A stretch of 64,000 nt of DNA from JAVKBW01 sp040222995 (lineage in GTDB: Bacteria > Pseudomonadota > Alphaproteobacteria > UBA8366 > Aestuariispiraceae). The position numbers and the translations under genes are program-made. The notes beneath the pieces are model-generated. The model searched no databases and was not told the DNA's origin. It saw nothing but the letters and a program-made list of their open reading frames with translations. The DNA lies in NCBI GenBank assembly GCA_040222995.1, contig JAVKBW010000087.1, positions 124,001-188,000 of the forward strand, given 5' to 3'. This document shows, in pieces, positions 25,277 to 34,176 of this stretch. Each line of letters starts with the position of its first letter. The first letter of the stretch is position 1.

Positions 25277-26911
25277 CTATTCGGCCGGTTGCGGTGCGAG
25301 TGAAACGATCGGCTGTTCATCCCGCACCCTGCCCCGGATGGTCTGATAGATGTTGTAGGCCATGACCAGGGCGCCGAGCAGATAGAGAACGCCGCCGAAG
25401 ACCCGCAATGCGTAGTAGGGATGCATCGCCGCCACGGTTTCCGCGAAGGAATAGACCAGGAACCCTTCCGAGTCGTATTCCCGCCACATCAGGCCCTGCG
25501 TGATCCCGGATACCCACATGACTGCCGCGTAAACCACGATACCGAGAGTCGCCAGCCAGAAGTGCCAGTTGACCATCCGAAGTGAATAGAGCTGCGCCCG
25601 GTTCCACAGTTTCGGCACCATAAAGTATATCGCTGCGAACGAGATCATGCCGACCCAGCCCAGCGCGCCGGAATGCACGTGACCGATCGTCCAATCCGTG
25701 TAGTGGCTGAGCGAATTGATGGATTTGATCGACATCATCGGCCCTTCGAAGGTCGACATGCCATAGAAGGCGAGCGCCAGCACCATCATCCGGATCAGCG
25801 GGTCGGTGCGAACCTTGTCCCATGCGCCTGACAGGGTCATCAGGCCGTTGATCATGCCACCCCAGCTCGGCATCCACAGCATGATCGAAAAGACCATGCC
25901 AAGGGTCTGCGCCCAGTCGGGCAGGGCAGTGTAGTGCAGGTGATGCGGACCGGCCCAGATATACAGGAAGATCAGCGACCAGAAGTGAACGATGGACAGC
26001 CGGTAGGAATAGACCGGTCGGTTGGCCTGTTTCGGCATGAAATAGTACATCATGCCCAGAAAGCCTGCCGTCAGGAAGAAGCCCACGGCATTATGCCCGT
26101 ACCACCATTGAGTCAGGGCATCCTGCACGCCGGCAAAGGCGGAATAGCTCTTCGATCCGAGCAGCGACACCGGAATCGCCAGATTGTTCACGACATGCAA
26201 CATCGCAATTGTGACGATGAAGGACAGATAGAACCAGTTCGCCACATAGATGTGCGATTCCCGCCGCGTCATGATCGTGCCGAGGAAAACCACCAGATAG
26301 GCGACCCAGACCAGGGTGAGCCAGAGATCGACATACCATTCCGGTTCGGCATATTCCCGCGACTGGGTGACGCCCAGCAGATAGCCTGTCGCCGCCAGAA
26401 CGATGAAAAGCTGGTATCCCCAGAACACGAACCAGGCAAGATCCCCGCCGAACAGTTTTTGCCGGCTGGTTCGCTGAACGACCCAGAAACTGGTACAGAT
26501 CAGCGCGTTTCCGCCAAAGGCGAAAATTACCGCGGAGGTATGCATCGGCCGCAGACGACCGAAGTTTAGGTAGGGTTCGAAATTCAATTCCGGCCAGGCG
26601 AGCTGCGCGGCGATCAGGATCCCCACAAGAAAGCCGACAATACCCCAGAAAATCGTGGCAATTGCACCGTACCGGATCGGCCCGTCTATGTAGGCGGGCC
26701 CGGCATCGGCATCTTCCTGAAGCGGAATGGCTTTTTCGTCTGCCGCCGCCGCCAGTGGCGCGCGGTTCAGCATGACAAAGGCGGTTACGGTAAGAACCAG
26801 GAAGACGACCCAGGCATGCGCCTGAAACAACTCGTCCCGACCCAGGGCTGCGCCCATCAAGGCCAGGATCGCGGCAATCGCCAGCACGATCACCAGGGTT
26901 GCATGTTTCAT
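25277..26911 (-). CDS. ccoN: cbb3-type cytochrome c oxidase catalytic subunit I (CcoN)
   Basis: 544 residues with about 14 membrane segments. Haem and CuB ligands can be seen in RPMHTSAVIFAFGGN, QWWYGHNAVGFFLTAG, AGPHHLHYTA and GHVHSGALGW. An N-terminal pair of helices precedes the core, with a linker at about 55-80. The enzyme reduces oxygen at low concentration and pumps protons. It is first in the leftward ccoNOQP-GHIS cluster; an FNR/FixK box lies 115 bases upstream of its ATG, so induction under low oxygen is expected. Confidence 0.97.
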   Translation of the reverse strand: MKHATLVIVLAIAAILALMGAALGRDELFQAHAWVVFLVLTVTAFVMLNRAPLAAAADEKAIPLQEDADAGPAYIDGPIRYGAIATIFWGIVGFLVGILIAAQLAWPELNFEPYLNFGRLRPMHTSAVIFAFGGNALICTSFWVVQRTSRQKLFGGDLAWFVFWGYQLFIVLAATGYLLGVTQSREYAEPEWYVDLWLTLVWVAYLVVFLGTIMTRRESHIYVANWFYLSFIVTIAMLHVVNNLAIPVSLLGSKSYSAFAGVQDALTQWWYGHNAVGFFLTAGFLGMMYYFMPKQANRPVYSYRLSIVHFWSLIFLYIWAGPHHLHYTALPDWAQTLGMVFSIMLWMPSWGGMINGLMTLSGAWDKVRTDPLIRMMVLALAFYGMSTFEGPMMSIKSINSLSHYTDWTIGHVHSGALGWVGMISFAAIYFMVPKLWNRAQLYSLRMVNWHFWLATLGIVVYAAVMWVSGITQGLMWREYDSEGFLVYSFAETVAAMHPYYALRVFGGVLYLLGALVMAYNIYQTIRGRVRDEQPIVSLAPQPAE

Positions 26912-27026
26912 TTACTCCACCCTCGCACGGTAATTCAAATACGGACAAACGCCGTCGACCGGCTTCAACGAAGCACCCGACGGCGACTGTGCCCCCTCTA
27001 CATGCCTTTACTTTAACACAATAACC

Positions 27027-27040
27027 TTGACCTGGATCAA
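27027..27040. promoter_or_regulatory. FNR/FixK-type operator between ccoN and the hemerythrin-like gene
   Basis: TTGACCTGGATCAA matches the consensus TTGAT-N4-ATCAA at nine of ten defined bases. It lies about midway in the 231-base divergent gap (115 bases from ccoN, 102 from the hemerythrin-like start), so one bound dimer could serve both directions or mainly the cco operon. A further ATCAA half-site is at 27076-27080. Confidence 0.85.
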
Positions 27041-27142
27041 CGCGGACCGGTTTTACGAACGGCAGTCTGATACGAATCAAGTATTCCCGGTTTTACGGTT
27101 GCTCCCGTCTTTGCGGCGGAGTGACCGAATGAAAGTCAGTCA

Positions 27143-27673
27143 ATGCCGACGTCCGACCCTGCTAACCTGCCAAAACGGCTGAAACTGGTCAAATCCGGGA
27201 GCATGAGCGACGCCGACTGTCTCGATAAAATGATCGGGCATGCAACGGCGCTGCTGGATTTGTGCGATCAGCTTGAACGGATCGCCGACATGCTGCCCGT
27301 CATGGCCGATACAAGAGAATGTCTGTGTCTCGCCGAAGAACTGATTCAAACCGTTCAAGCCGCTCATCACTTCGAGGAATCCTGCTTTTTCAACGTCGCG
27401 AGAGAGATGATCGGTCAATCGGATACGCTGAACGGCGTCATCGAAAGGCTGTGTGAAGAGCATCTTGAAGACCAGTGTTTTGCAGAAGAAGTACGGGACA
27501 CAATGATTGTCCTGTCGAAAGGTCCGGCGGTACGGGAGGCGGAAACGGCGGGATATCTGCTGCGCGGTTTTTTCGGTCAGTTAAGGCGTCACGTTGCATT
27601 CGAACACGACTATCTGTGCGTGCCCGTTGCCAGGTTGCTGGGCAGATCGCCGGATTTCTCTGAAAACGGCTAA
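27143..27673 (+). CDS. Hemerythrin-like (HHE-type) cytoplasmic protein
   Basis: 176 residues, all-helical by appearance. Likely di-iron ligands are spread through MIGHATALLDLCDQL, AAHHFEESCFF, CEEHLEDQ and RRHVAFEHDYL, the spacing expected of a four-helix hemerythrin bundle. Such proteins bind oxygen, nitric oxide or iron, and some sense redox state. It is divergent from the cbb3 oxidase genes and shares the intergenic FNR box with them; its stop is four bases from the convergent fnr-type gene. The ribosome site for the ATG at 27143 is weak, and an internal ATG at 27203 is possible. A role in low-oxygen or nitrosative physiology is inferred from context. Confidence 0.75.
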   Translation: MPTSDPANLPKRLKLVKSGSMSDADCLDKMIGHATALLDLCDQLERIADMLPVMADTRECLCLAEELIQTVQAAHHFEESCFFNVAREMIGQSDTLNGVIERLCEEHLEDQCFAEEVRDTMIVLSKGPAVREAETAGYLLRGFFGQLRRHVAFEHDYLCVPVARLLGRSPDFSENG

Positions 27674-27677
27674 GCCG

Positions 27678-28412
27678 CTATGCACCGGAAATGTCCTGCA
27701 GTCGCGCCATGTCGGGAACATGGAAATGTCGGTTGTTTTCAACCATCACGATCCCGGCCTTGCGCAATCTGGTGAGTTGGCGGCTGACGGTTTCAACAGT
27801 GAGGCCAAGGAAATCCGCAATATCCGTACGCGTCAGGGGCAAATCGAACGTAACGGCGTTGTTCTGATCCGGATTCGAGGACGGATCGATGTGCCGGGCG
27901 ATCATATGCAGGAAAGTAGCCAGTTTTTCCTCAGCCGTTTTGCGGCCCAGGGTCAGCATCAGTTCCCGCGCCTCGTCCAGTTCGCCCAGCGCCTGACGCA
28001 ACAGCCGGTTTTCGAGTCCCGGCTGTTCTTTCATCATGGATTCGAGCGCTTTACGGGGGAAATAGCATAAGGTTACGTCGGATGCGGCTTCCGCGCCGAC
28101 TTTGCTTTCAGGTTGAAACGGCCGGCCGACGAAGTCGGGCGCGAATTGCAGACCGACAATCTGCTGTCGTCCGTCCTGAAGGGTTTTCGTCAGTTTTACG
28201 ACGCCGCTCAGCACGTTTGCGTAGGTATCAACCGGTTCTTCTTCGGTTACCAATTGCGACCGCGCAGGATGCTGGCGGATTGTCGTATGCCGGCTGAGAC
28301 GCAACAGTTCCTCGGGTTCCAGCGCACCGCAAAGGCCCTTGTGCCGCGCTTCACAGGACAGGCACAGGGCCGGTACCGTCGAATTGTGTATGTCCTGGCG
28401 TTTTTCCTGCAT
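27678..28412 (-). CDS. fnrL: FNR-type oxygen-sensing transcriptional regulator (Crp/Fnr family)
   Basis: 244 residues. Four cysteines able to hold the oxygen-labile 4Fe-4S cluster are present: Cys17, Cys20 and Cys28 in CLSCEARHKGLCGAL, and Cys116 in DVTLCYF. A cAMP-type beta-roll is followed by a dimer helix and the helix-turn-helix TRTDIADFLGLTVETVSRQL; the ETVSR recognition helix is the one that reads TTGAT. It therefore fits the box at 27027-27040 upstream of ccoN. The gene lies downstream of and in line with the aminotransferase fusion gene, 69 bases away, but an ATACA-TGC-TGTAT palindrome at 28452-28464 hints at its own promoter. Confidence 0.92.
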   Translation of the reverse strand: MQEKRQDIHNSTVPALCLSCEARHKGLCGALEPEELLRLSRHTTIRQHPARSQLVTEEEPVDTYANVLSGVVKLTKTLQDGRQQIVGLQFAPDFVGRPFQPESKVGAEAASDVTLCYFPRKALESMMKEQPGLENRLLRQALGELDEARELMLTLGRKTAEEKLATFLHMIARHIDPSSNPDQNNAVTFDLPLTRTDIADFLGLTVETVSRQLTRLRKAGIVMVENNRHFHVPDMARLQDISGA

Positions 28413-28481
28413 CGCCGTCCCGTTCGGTAATCTGTAATTCAGCCGTTCTCAATACATGCTGTATCACCAACGGTAGTATAC

Positions 28482-31400
28482 TTAAACTGTGCAGAACGTC
28501 TCACCCAAAATTGAATCGATTCTTTCGACGATCATCCCGGCATTGACACTGTCGATGGTCAACGGCGGCCTGATTTTCAGAATGTTATCAGCCGGGCCTT
28601 CCGTGCCGACCAGAATCCGGTTTTCGCGCAGTCTGTTGACCAGATAGCCCGCAATATCGGTGGCCGGTTCCCTGGTTTCGCGGTCACGGACCAGATCGAA
28701 GCCGATGAACAGGCCGTGCCCCCTGACGTCGCCGATAACACGGTGCTTGTCCATTAGTGTGGCCAGTCCCTGCAGCAGGTCGCCGCCGACGTTGCGGGCA
28801 TTGTCCTGCAGGCCTTCGTCATCGACAATCTGAAGCACCTCGCGCCCGATCATACAGGAAAGCGTGCTGCCGCCAAATGTTGAAAAGTATTCGATGCCGT
28901 TTGCGAAGGCGTCGGCGATGGCGCGGGTGGTTATGACCGCACCGAGCGGATGACCGTTTCCGAGCGGCTTGCCGAGCACGATGACATCGGGTTCGGCACC
29001 CTGAATTTCATAGGCCCAGTAGTGGCTGCCCAGCCGTCCCAGACCGGTCTGTACCTCGTCGGCGATACAGATGCCGCCGGCGGCCCGGATTTTCTCGTAT
29101 ACCGATTTCAGATACCCGCGCGGGGGGATGATCTGACCGCCGACACTGGGGAAGGTTTCGGCGATAAATCCGGCCAGTTTGCCGCCGCGGTTTTCCACGG
29201 CGGCGATCGCCGTGTCGATCTCGGATGCGAAATCCTCCGCCGTTTTCGGTGCGCCGCGATACGGATCGGGCACGGAAACAAGATGAACCCAGTCCGCCTG
29301 TCCGACCCCGTTCGGCTTGTTGAACTTGTAGGCGCTGATATCGATCGCACCGGTGGTCATGCCGTGATAGCCGTGATCCGGCGTGATCATGTCCTTGCCG
29401 CCGGAAGCGGCGCGCGCCAGCCGCAGAGCCAGTTCGTTCGCCTCGCTGCCGGAATTGACGAAGAAGCAGACTTCGTACCGGTCCGATACTTTCGACAGAA
29501 GTTTTTCGGCAAAGGCGGTCTGGGCCGGATGCAGATAGCGGGTGTTTGAGTTCAATCGCCCGAGTTGCTCGCAGGCGAGCTGCTGCAGTCTCGGATGCGC
29601 ATGGCCGACATGCGGAACGTTGTTGTAGGCATCCAGATAACAGCGGCCCATTTCATCGAACAGGTAGTGACGCCATCCACGCAGAAACAGGCAGGGTCGC
29701 CGATAGGAAAGTTTCAGGTTAGCGGCGAAGTGTTCGTGCCGGTAGCGCACGATATCCTGCTCGGGAAGCGGCTGATAGGACAGACGGTCATTCGGCAGAT
29801 TCAGCAAGGATGCTGGATTGGGAAAGGCAGCCAGAGCGTATTCAATGTCGTCCGGATCCGCGACACCGGGCCAGATTGCATCCGTATTTTCCGGCATGAC
29901 GGAAAGTTGTAAGTGCAGATGCGGCTGCCATCCGCCATTCTCGGCCTGCGTGCCAAGCGCCGCGAAAGCGGTGCCGGCGGTTATTCTGTCGCCGACGGCA
30001 AGCGTTTCCGTGACAGCGGGGTCGAGATGGCCGTACAAAGTCCGGAATATGTCGCCTTCAGGTGTTTCATGGCCGAGAACGACAACCCCGCCATAGTCGA
30101 AACGGTCGGGTGAATTCGTAACGGCATGGACCGTACCGTCAAGCGGCGCACGGACAGCCGTGCCGGACGGCGCGAACAGGTCTGCGCCTATATGAATGCT
30201 GCGCCGGTCATCGGCTTCGTACGCGCCGCCATGGAATCCCTCGCCTGTATAGATCAGGCGGGGTTCGGCATAGAAACCGATTTCCCGAGCATCGGATTTC
30301 TCCACGCCCGTCAGAAAGGCGGCTTCCTGTTCCGTCAGGTCCAGCGGATTGCGGGGCATGGTTGATCCGGCGACGGACAAAGAGGCTGTCGGCCATGCCG
30401 CCATGTCCTCGCCCAGTACGGATGCGAAGCGACCGCGATTCGTATCCAGCCATGCAACGACATTATCGGATGCTGCGGTGATCGGCAGTCCGCAGGCGAC
30501 GCGAAGACGCGCCAGCGCCTCGTCTTCCGAAATCGTCGCCGATTGCTCCAGAAAGCGCCATGCCGGCGCCTGGGAAATCAGAACATAAGGATCGTCCGGT
30601 TTTTCACGCGCCATGAGTGTCGAATTGATAACGCTGACCGCAAGACGCGTCAGCACAAGCGGATACAGCAGGGAAAGTTCCTGCTCCGTCAGCGGGTTTT
30701 CCCGGTGATATCCGGCGACGAGGGCCGCAAGCGCCTGCAACGGCCTCGGCTGGTCAAGAACGATATAGGCGCCGGCGATGGCGAGATCGCAGATTCGGGG
30801 CGCCCGCAGCATGTCGCCGAAATCGATGAGACCGGAAACAACGGCTGTTTGATCGGGGGCGTTCTCCACAAGAACGTTATAGTCATTAACGTCATTGTGT
30901 ATTGCGGTGCGTGGCAGCTTCTTTAAAGCCGGTTTCAGCACGGTTTCAAACTGTGCGGCGATCGCCTCGACAATCTTCCGCCTCGCCGGATCGTCAACGA
31001 TGCCGGTTTGCGTCGTAATCCAGTCAGCCGCGGTCAGATCCCACTTCATATCCCGGTCGAGGCCGGGATGATCGAAGGACGCTAGCAGTTTGTCCATCAC
31101 ACCGATGCGTCGGCCCAGATCGCTGACAAGACCGGATGTCTGTGGCTTGAAGCCTCCGTAAGGAATGCCGGTCAGATGTGACAGCATCCAGACCAGACGG
31201 ATATCGCCGTTTTCGTCACGGTATTCCGAATAGAGGTTGCCGGTTACCGTATGAATGACCTTCGGGGTGGGAAAATCTGGCGCCAGGTCAGATAGATGTT
31301 CCAATGCCCGGCACAGCATATCGACGAAAGAGTTTTCGCAGTCCGGTCGCATGACTTTCAGGATGGCCCGATCGCCGTTGTCGGTAACAGCCCGGAAGTT

Positions 31401-31511
31401 CAGATCGTACTCGCCGTCCAGTTGTTCCAGGCGCACTGCCTTACCGTACAGATCGGCAACGGCTTTTTCCCAGAAATTCAGGAAAGGCGCCGGCCCGGTT
31501 TCGCTCACCAC
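28482..31511 (-). CDS. Trifunctional fusion: APH-type kinase, M23 peptidase-like domain, class III aminotransferase
   Basis: 1009 residues, GTG start at 31511 (or 31508) after GAGGGG. Residues about 1-330 are an aminoglycoside/hydroxylysine-kinase-like domain (IHNDVNDYNVLVEN catalytic loop, then LIDFGDM). About 400-550 is an M23/LytM-like domain with Zn ligands in IHIGADLFAPSG and PHLHLQL. About 590-1009 is a PLP class III aminotransferase with PLP-binding Lys in VLGKPLGNGHPLG. Vertebrate relatives of the end domains are hydroxylysine kinase and ammonio-phospholyases, which phosphorylate an amino alcohol and then eliminate phosphate and ammonia. A similar two-step reaction on an amino alcohol is likely. 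The M23 domain has no known purpose here. It overlaps the upstream aminotransferase by seven bases. Confidence 0.88.
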   Translation of the reverse strand: MVSETGPAPFLNFWEKAVADLYGKAVRLEQLDGEYDLNFRAVTDNGDRAILKVMRPDCENSFVDMLCRALEHLSDLAPDFPTPKVIHTVTGNLYSEYRDENGDIRLVWMLSHLTGIPYGGFKPQTSGLVSDLGRRIGVMDKLLASFDHPGLDRDMKWDLTAADWITTQTGIVDDPARRKIVEAIAAQFETVLKPALKKLPRTAIHNDVNDYNVLVENAPDQTAVVSGLIDFGDMLRAPRICDLAIAGAYIVLDQPRPLQALAALVAGYHRENPLTEQELSLLYPLVLTRLAVSVINSTLMAREKPDDPYVLISQAPAWRFLEQSATISEDEALARLRVACGLPITAASDNVVAWLDTNRGRFASVLGEDMAAWPTASLSVAGSTMPRNPLDLTEQEAAFLTGVEKSDAREIGFYAEPRLIYTGEGFHGGAYEADDRRSIHIGADLFAPSGTAVRAPLDGTVHAVTNSPDRFDYGGVVVLGHETPEGDIFRTLYGHLDPAVTETLAVGDRITAGTAFAALGTQAENGGWQPHLHLQLSVMPENTDAIWPGVADPDDIEYALAAFPNPASLLNLPNDRLSYQPLPEQDIVRYRHEHFAANLKLSYRRPCLFLRGWRHYLFDEMGRCYLDAYNNVPHVGHAHPRLQQLACEQLGRLNSNTRYLHPAQTAFAEKLLSKVSDRYEVCFFVNSGSEANELALRLARAASGGKDMITPDHGYHGMTTGAIDISAYKFNKPNGVGQADWVHLVSVPDPYRGAPKTAEDFASEIDTAIAAVENRGGKLAGFIAETFPSVGGQIIPPRGYLKSVYEKIRAAGGICIADEVQTGLGRLGSHYWAYEIQGAEPDVIVLGKPLGNGHPLGAVITTRAIADAFANGIEYFSTFGGSTLSCMIGREVLQIVDDEGLQDNARNVGGDLLQGLATLMDKHRVIGDVRGHGLFIGFDLVRDRETREPATDIAGYLVNRLRENRILVGTEGPADNILKIRPPLTIDSVNAGMIVERIDSILGETFCTV

Positions 31512-32821
31512 CCCTCAAATCCTTCCAGAACGGAGTCATCGACGCGGCCCTTTGCAACATCGTCGATTGCCCGGTCCATGATGGACAGCGCTTCCTCAAC
31601 CTCAGTCATCGTCAGGGTCAATGGCGGCGTCATTTCGATAACGTTCGAATTCATGCCGACATAGTAGGCGATCAATCCCAGCTCGAAGGACCGGTAAACG
31701 AGTTTCGCGGCTTCCTTTGCGGCGGGTTCACGAGTCTGGCGGGATGTCACGAGTTCAACGCCAATTGCAAGCCCGCGGCCGCGAACATTGCCGATCAGGT
31801 CATGCTTCTGCATCAGTGTCCGCAAGCCCTGTTGCAGGGCGTCGCCAACCTTGCGGGCGTTTTCGACCAGCCCGTCTTTTTCAATCGTATCCAGCACGGC
31901 ATGGCCGACCGTGGTGCAGATCGGATTGCCGTGCAGGGTCTGCATCGAAAACGATGTCGCGAAATCGAACACGGACGCCGGACCGATGGCCGCCGACAGC
32001 GGCAGGCCGCCGCCAAGGCCTTTCCCGAGGGTCACGATATCCGGTTTGAAACCGTCATGTTCGTAACAGTGCAGCCGCCCGGTGCGGCCGAGGCCGACCT
32101 TGACCTCGTCGCAGACGACAAGAATGCCGCGCGACTGGCACATATCCGCCAGTCTGTTCATGAACCCGTCCGGCGGCACGATCATGCCGCCATCCGACTG
32201 GATGGGTTCGATAAAGATCGCGGCGATTTCATCCGCCGGGCAATCGGTTTCGAAGCGATGCGCCAATTCAGCCAGAATTGCATTGCCTGACGGGTCGTCC
32301 TTGTAGGGCCGGTAGGGATCTGGATAGGGCAGCAGGATCAACCCGCTGGCCTTCTCCGCGTGTGCCTGAACACTGTGGCCGGAGACCGCCATCGATCCGG
32401 CCGTGCCGCCGTGATAGGCGCCGGAGAATGTTATCAGGCGCGGTTTGCCTGTCGAAGCAACCACGGCCCGCGCGATGGTTTCGTTCGCGTCTGAGCCGGA
32501 ATGACCGAACCAGACCCGGCGGTCGCCATCTCCGGGCACCTTCTGCAGCAGCTTTTCGGCCAGCGATACCGTTGCTTCCGACGTGCCTGAAAGAATGCTG
32601 GCCCCTGCCTGATTGCTTGAGGCTTTCTGCAGCGCCGCCACGAGTGCGGGATGCGAATGGCCCAGGCCGGCGGCGCCCCAGGAGGCTGACAGATCGAGAA
32701 TGCGCCGGCCGCTTTCGTCGATCAGATACGATCCGTCGCCACCGGTAACGGCTAACGGGCAGAAGCGCAGCTTCTGCAGCTTGGCGATTGCTTTTTCGTC
32801 GCGTTCGTAAAGCGTGGTCAT
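31505..32821 (-). CDS. Class III PLP-dependent aminotransferase
   Basis: About 438 residues from the ATG at 32821 (AGGAAG upstream). It has GGDGSYLIDESGRRILD, GHSGSDANETIARAVV, FIEPIQSDGG, the cofactor Asp in VVCDEVKVGLGRTG and the PLP Lys in VTLGKGLGGGLPLSA. Members move the distal amino group of omega-amino acids or diamines (GABA, ornithine, putrescine-like compounds) to a 2-oxoacid. It lies between the glutamine-synthetase-like gene and the fusion gene in one leftward operon headed by the RpiR regulator. With the agmatine genes nearby, a diamine or aminobutyrate substrate is plausible. Confidence 0.9.
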   Translation of the reverse strand: MTTLYERDEKAIAKLQKLRFCPLAVTGGDGSYLIDESGRRILDLSASWGAAGLGHSHPALVAALQKASSNQAGASILSGTSEATVSLAEKLLQKVPGDGDRRVWFGHSGSDANETIARAVVASTGKPRLITFSGAYHGGTAGSMAVSGHSVQAHAEKASGLILLPYPDPYRPYKDDPSGNAILAELAHRFETDCPADEIAAIFIEPIQSDGGMIVPPDGFMNRLADMCQSRGILVVCDEVKVGLGRTGRLHCYEHDGFKPDIVTLGKGLGGGLPLSAAIGPASVFDFATSFSMQTLHGNPICTTVGHAVLDTIEKDGLVENARKVGDALQQGLRTLMQKHDLIGNVRGRGLAIGVELVTSRQTREPAAKEAAKLVYRSFELGLIAYYVGMNSNVIEMTPPLTLTMTEVEEALSIMDRAIDDVAKGRVDDSVLEGFEGW

Positions 32822-32834
32822 GGGGGACTTCCTG

Positions 32835-34148
32835 TCAGTAAACGGCTTCGTAGGCGGAACAGATTTCTTCCGGCGATTTTCCGGCCAGATAGTCCAGTTC
32901 ACCGCGTTTGTGCTTCAGATAGACCTCGGTAAACGGGTCGTCGAACCAGGACCGGACAACCGAATCCTGCTCCAGCCGTTCCAGCGCCAGTTCCAGCGTT
33001 GTGGGCAGGCGATGATAGCCGCGCGCCGTCAGATCGGCTTCGCTGAGAATCGACAGATCTTCATGCGTTGGCGGGCTCGGCTCCAGCTTGTTTCTGATGC
33101 CGTCCAGACCCGCCAGAACGATGGCGGCAAGTTGCAGATACGGACTGGCGGAGGAATCGCCGGCCCGGAACTCGAAATTGAATTGCTTGGCGACATCCAG
33201 TCCGGGCAGGTCGGCCACCGGGCAGATTCGAACCGACGCCTCTCGGTCACGGTAACCCAGATTGTTGTAAGCCGCGCTCCAGCGATGCGGCGTCAGCCGG
33301 GCGTACGAGGCGGCGCTTGGCGCTGTAAAGACGATGATTGTCGCCAGATGTTTGAGGATGCCGGCAACAAAATGCCGAGCCGGTTCGCTCAGTCCGCCGG
33401 GGCCATCGGGATGGTAGGTCGCCGGGTTTCCGTCATCGTCCCAGAGACTCATGTGAATGTGCACCCCGTTGCCGACAGCATCCGGCGCGCGGACAGGCGC
33501 GAAGGTGATCGGGTCGTCCAGCCGCTGTGACGTTGCACGGGCGAGTTCGCGCATGTAAACGGCGTGATCCGCAGCCAGCATCCCGTTCTGTGGGTGCATC
33601 GTCACTTCATATTGCTGTTCGCCCCATTCCTTCAGGAAGGAATCGGGTTCGACACCGGCGGTGCGCAAAGCCGCGAGATAGACTTCGCCGAACAGTTTCT
33701 TTTCACGAAACCCGATCAGCCCGAATCCGGGGCCGTAGTCGACGAGGTCGTCAAGGAACTGGAATTCCATTTCAAACGCGCTGAACAGCGTCAGTCCGGC
33801 CTCGTCCTTCAACGCTTTCAACGCCTTTTGCAGTATGCTCCGAAGGCAGCATTCCCAGGGGGAGCCATCCGTATACCGGATGTTTCCCATGAAGAAATGT
33901 TCTCGCGGGGAGCCGTCGCCGAAATCGACTGAAACCTCCGCATGCGGATCAGCTACAAGCAACAGATCGCCCAGAGCGCCGAACGGCGTGTCGGCAATCG
34001 TATTGAAAGTGGTAATCTGGGCATTCGTCGGGACCCACCCGATGCCGCGATCGCGTCGTTTTTCCAGATCGCAGGTTGGAAAGGCCTTGCCTTTCACATG
34101 GCCGGACAAGTCACTGCAGCAGATCATGGTGATCTCTTCGCGGTTCAT
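32835..34148 (-). CDS. Glutamine synthetase-family ligase, possibly gamma-glutamyl-polyamine synthetase
   Basis: 437 residues. It shows the glutamine-synthetase catalytic domain with the metal and ATP segments SAFEMEFQFL, GNGVHIHMSLWD, APSAASYARLTPHRWSAAYN and FNFEFRAGDSSASPYLQLAA. The N-terminal domain differs from GlnA. The missing NKPT-type motif and adenylylation region of GlnA suggest a gamma-glutamyl-amine or related ligase (PuuA/GlnA3 family), which joins glutamate to an amine such as putrescine. It is the first metabolic gene after the RpiR regulator in the leftward operon. With two class III aminotransferases and the agmatine pathway genes nearby, polyamine catabolism is the best guess. 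Confidence 0.83.
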   Translation of the reverse strand: MNREEITMICCSDLSGHVKGKAFPTCDLEKRRDRGIGWVPTNAQITTFNTIADTPFGALGDLLLVADPHAEVSVDFGDGSPREHFFMGNIRYTDGSPWECCLRSILQKALKALKDEAGLTLFSAFEMEFQFLDDLVDYGPGFGLIGFREKKLFGEVYLAALRTAGVEPDSFLKEWGEQQYEVTMHPQNGMLAADHAVYMRELARATSQRLDDPITFAPVRAPDAVGNGVHIHMSLWDDDGNPATYHPDGPGGLSEPARHFVAGILKHLATIIVFTAPSAASYARLTPHRWSAAYNNLGYRDREASVRICPVADLPGLDVAKQFNFEFRAGDSSASPYLQLAAIVLAGLDGIRNKLEPSPPTHEDLSILSEADLTARGYHRLPTTLELALERLEQDSVVRSWFDDPFTEVYLKHKRGELDYLAGKSPEEICSAYEAVY

Positions 34149-34176
34149 CGTTCAAACCTCTCCGTTCGTTTTGTGT

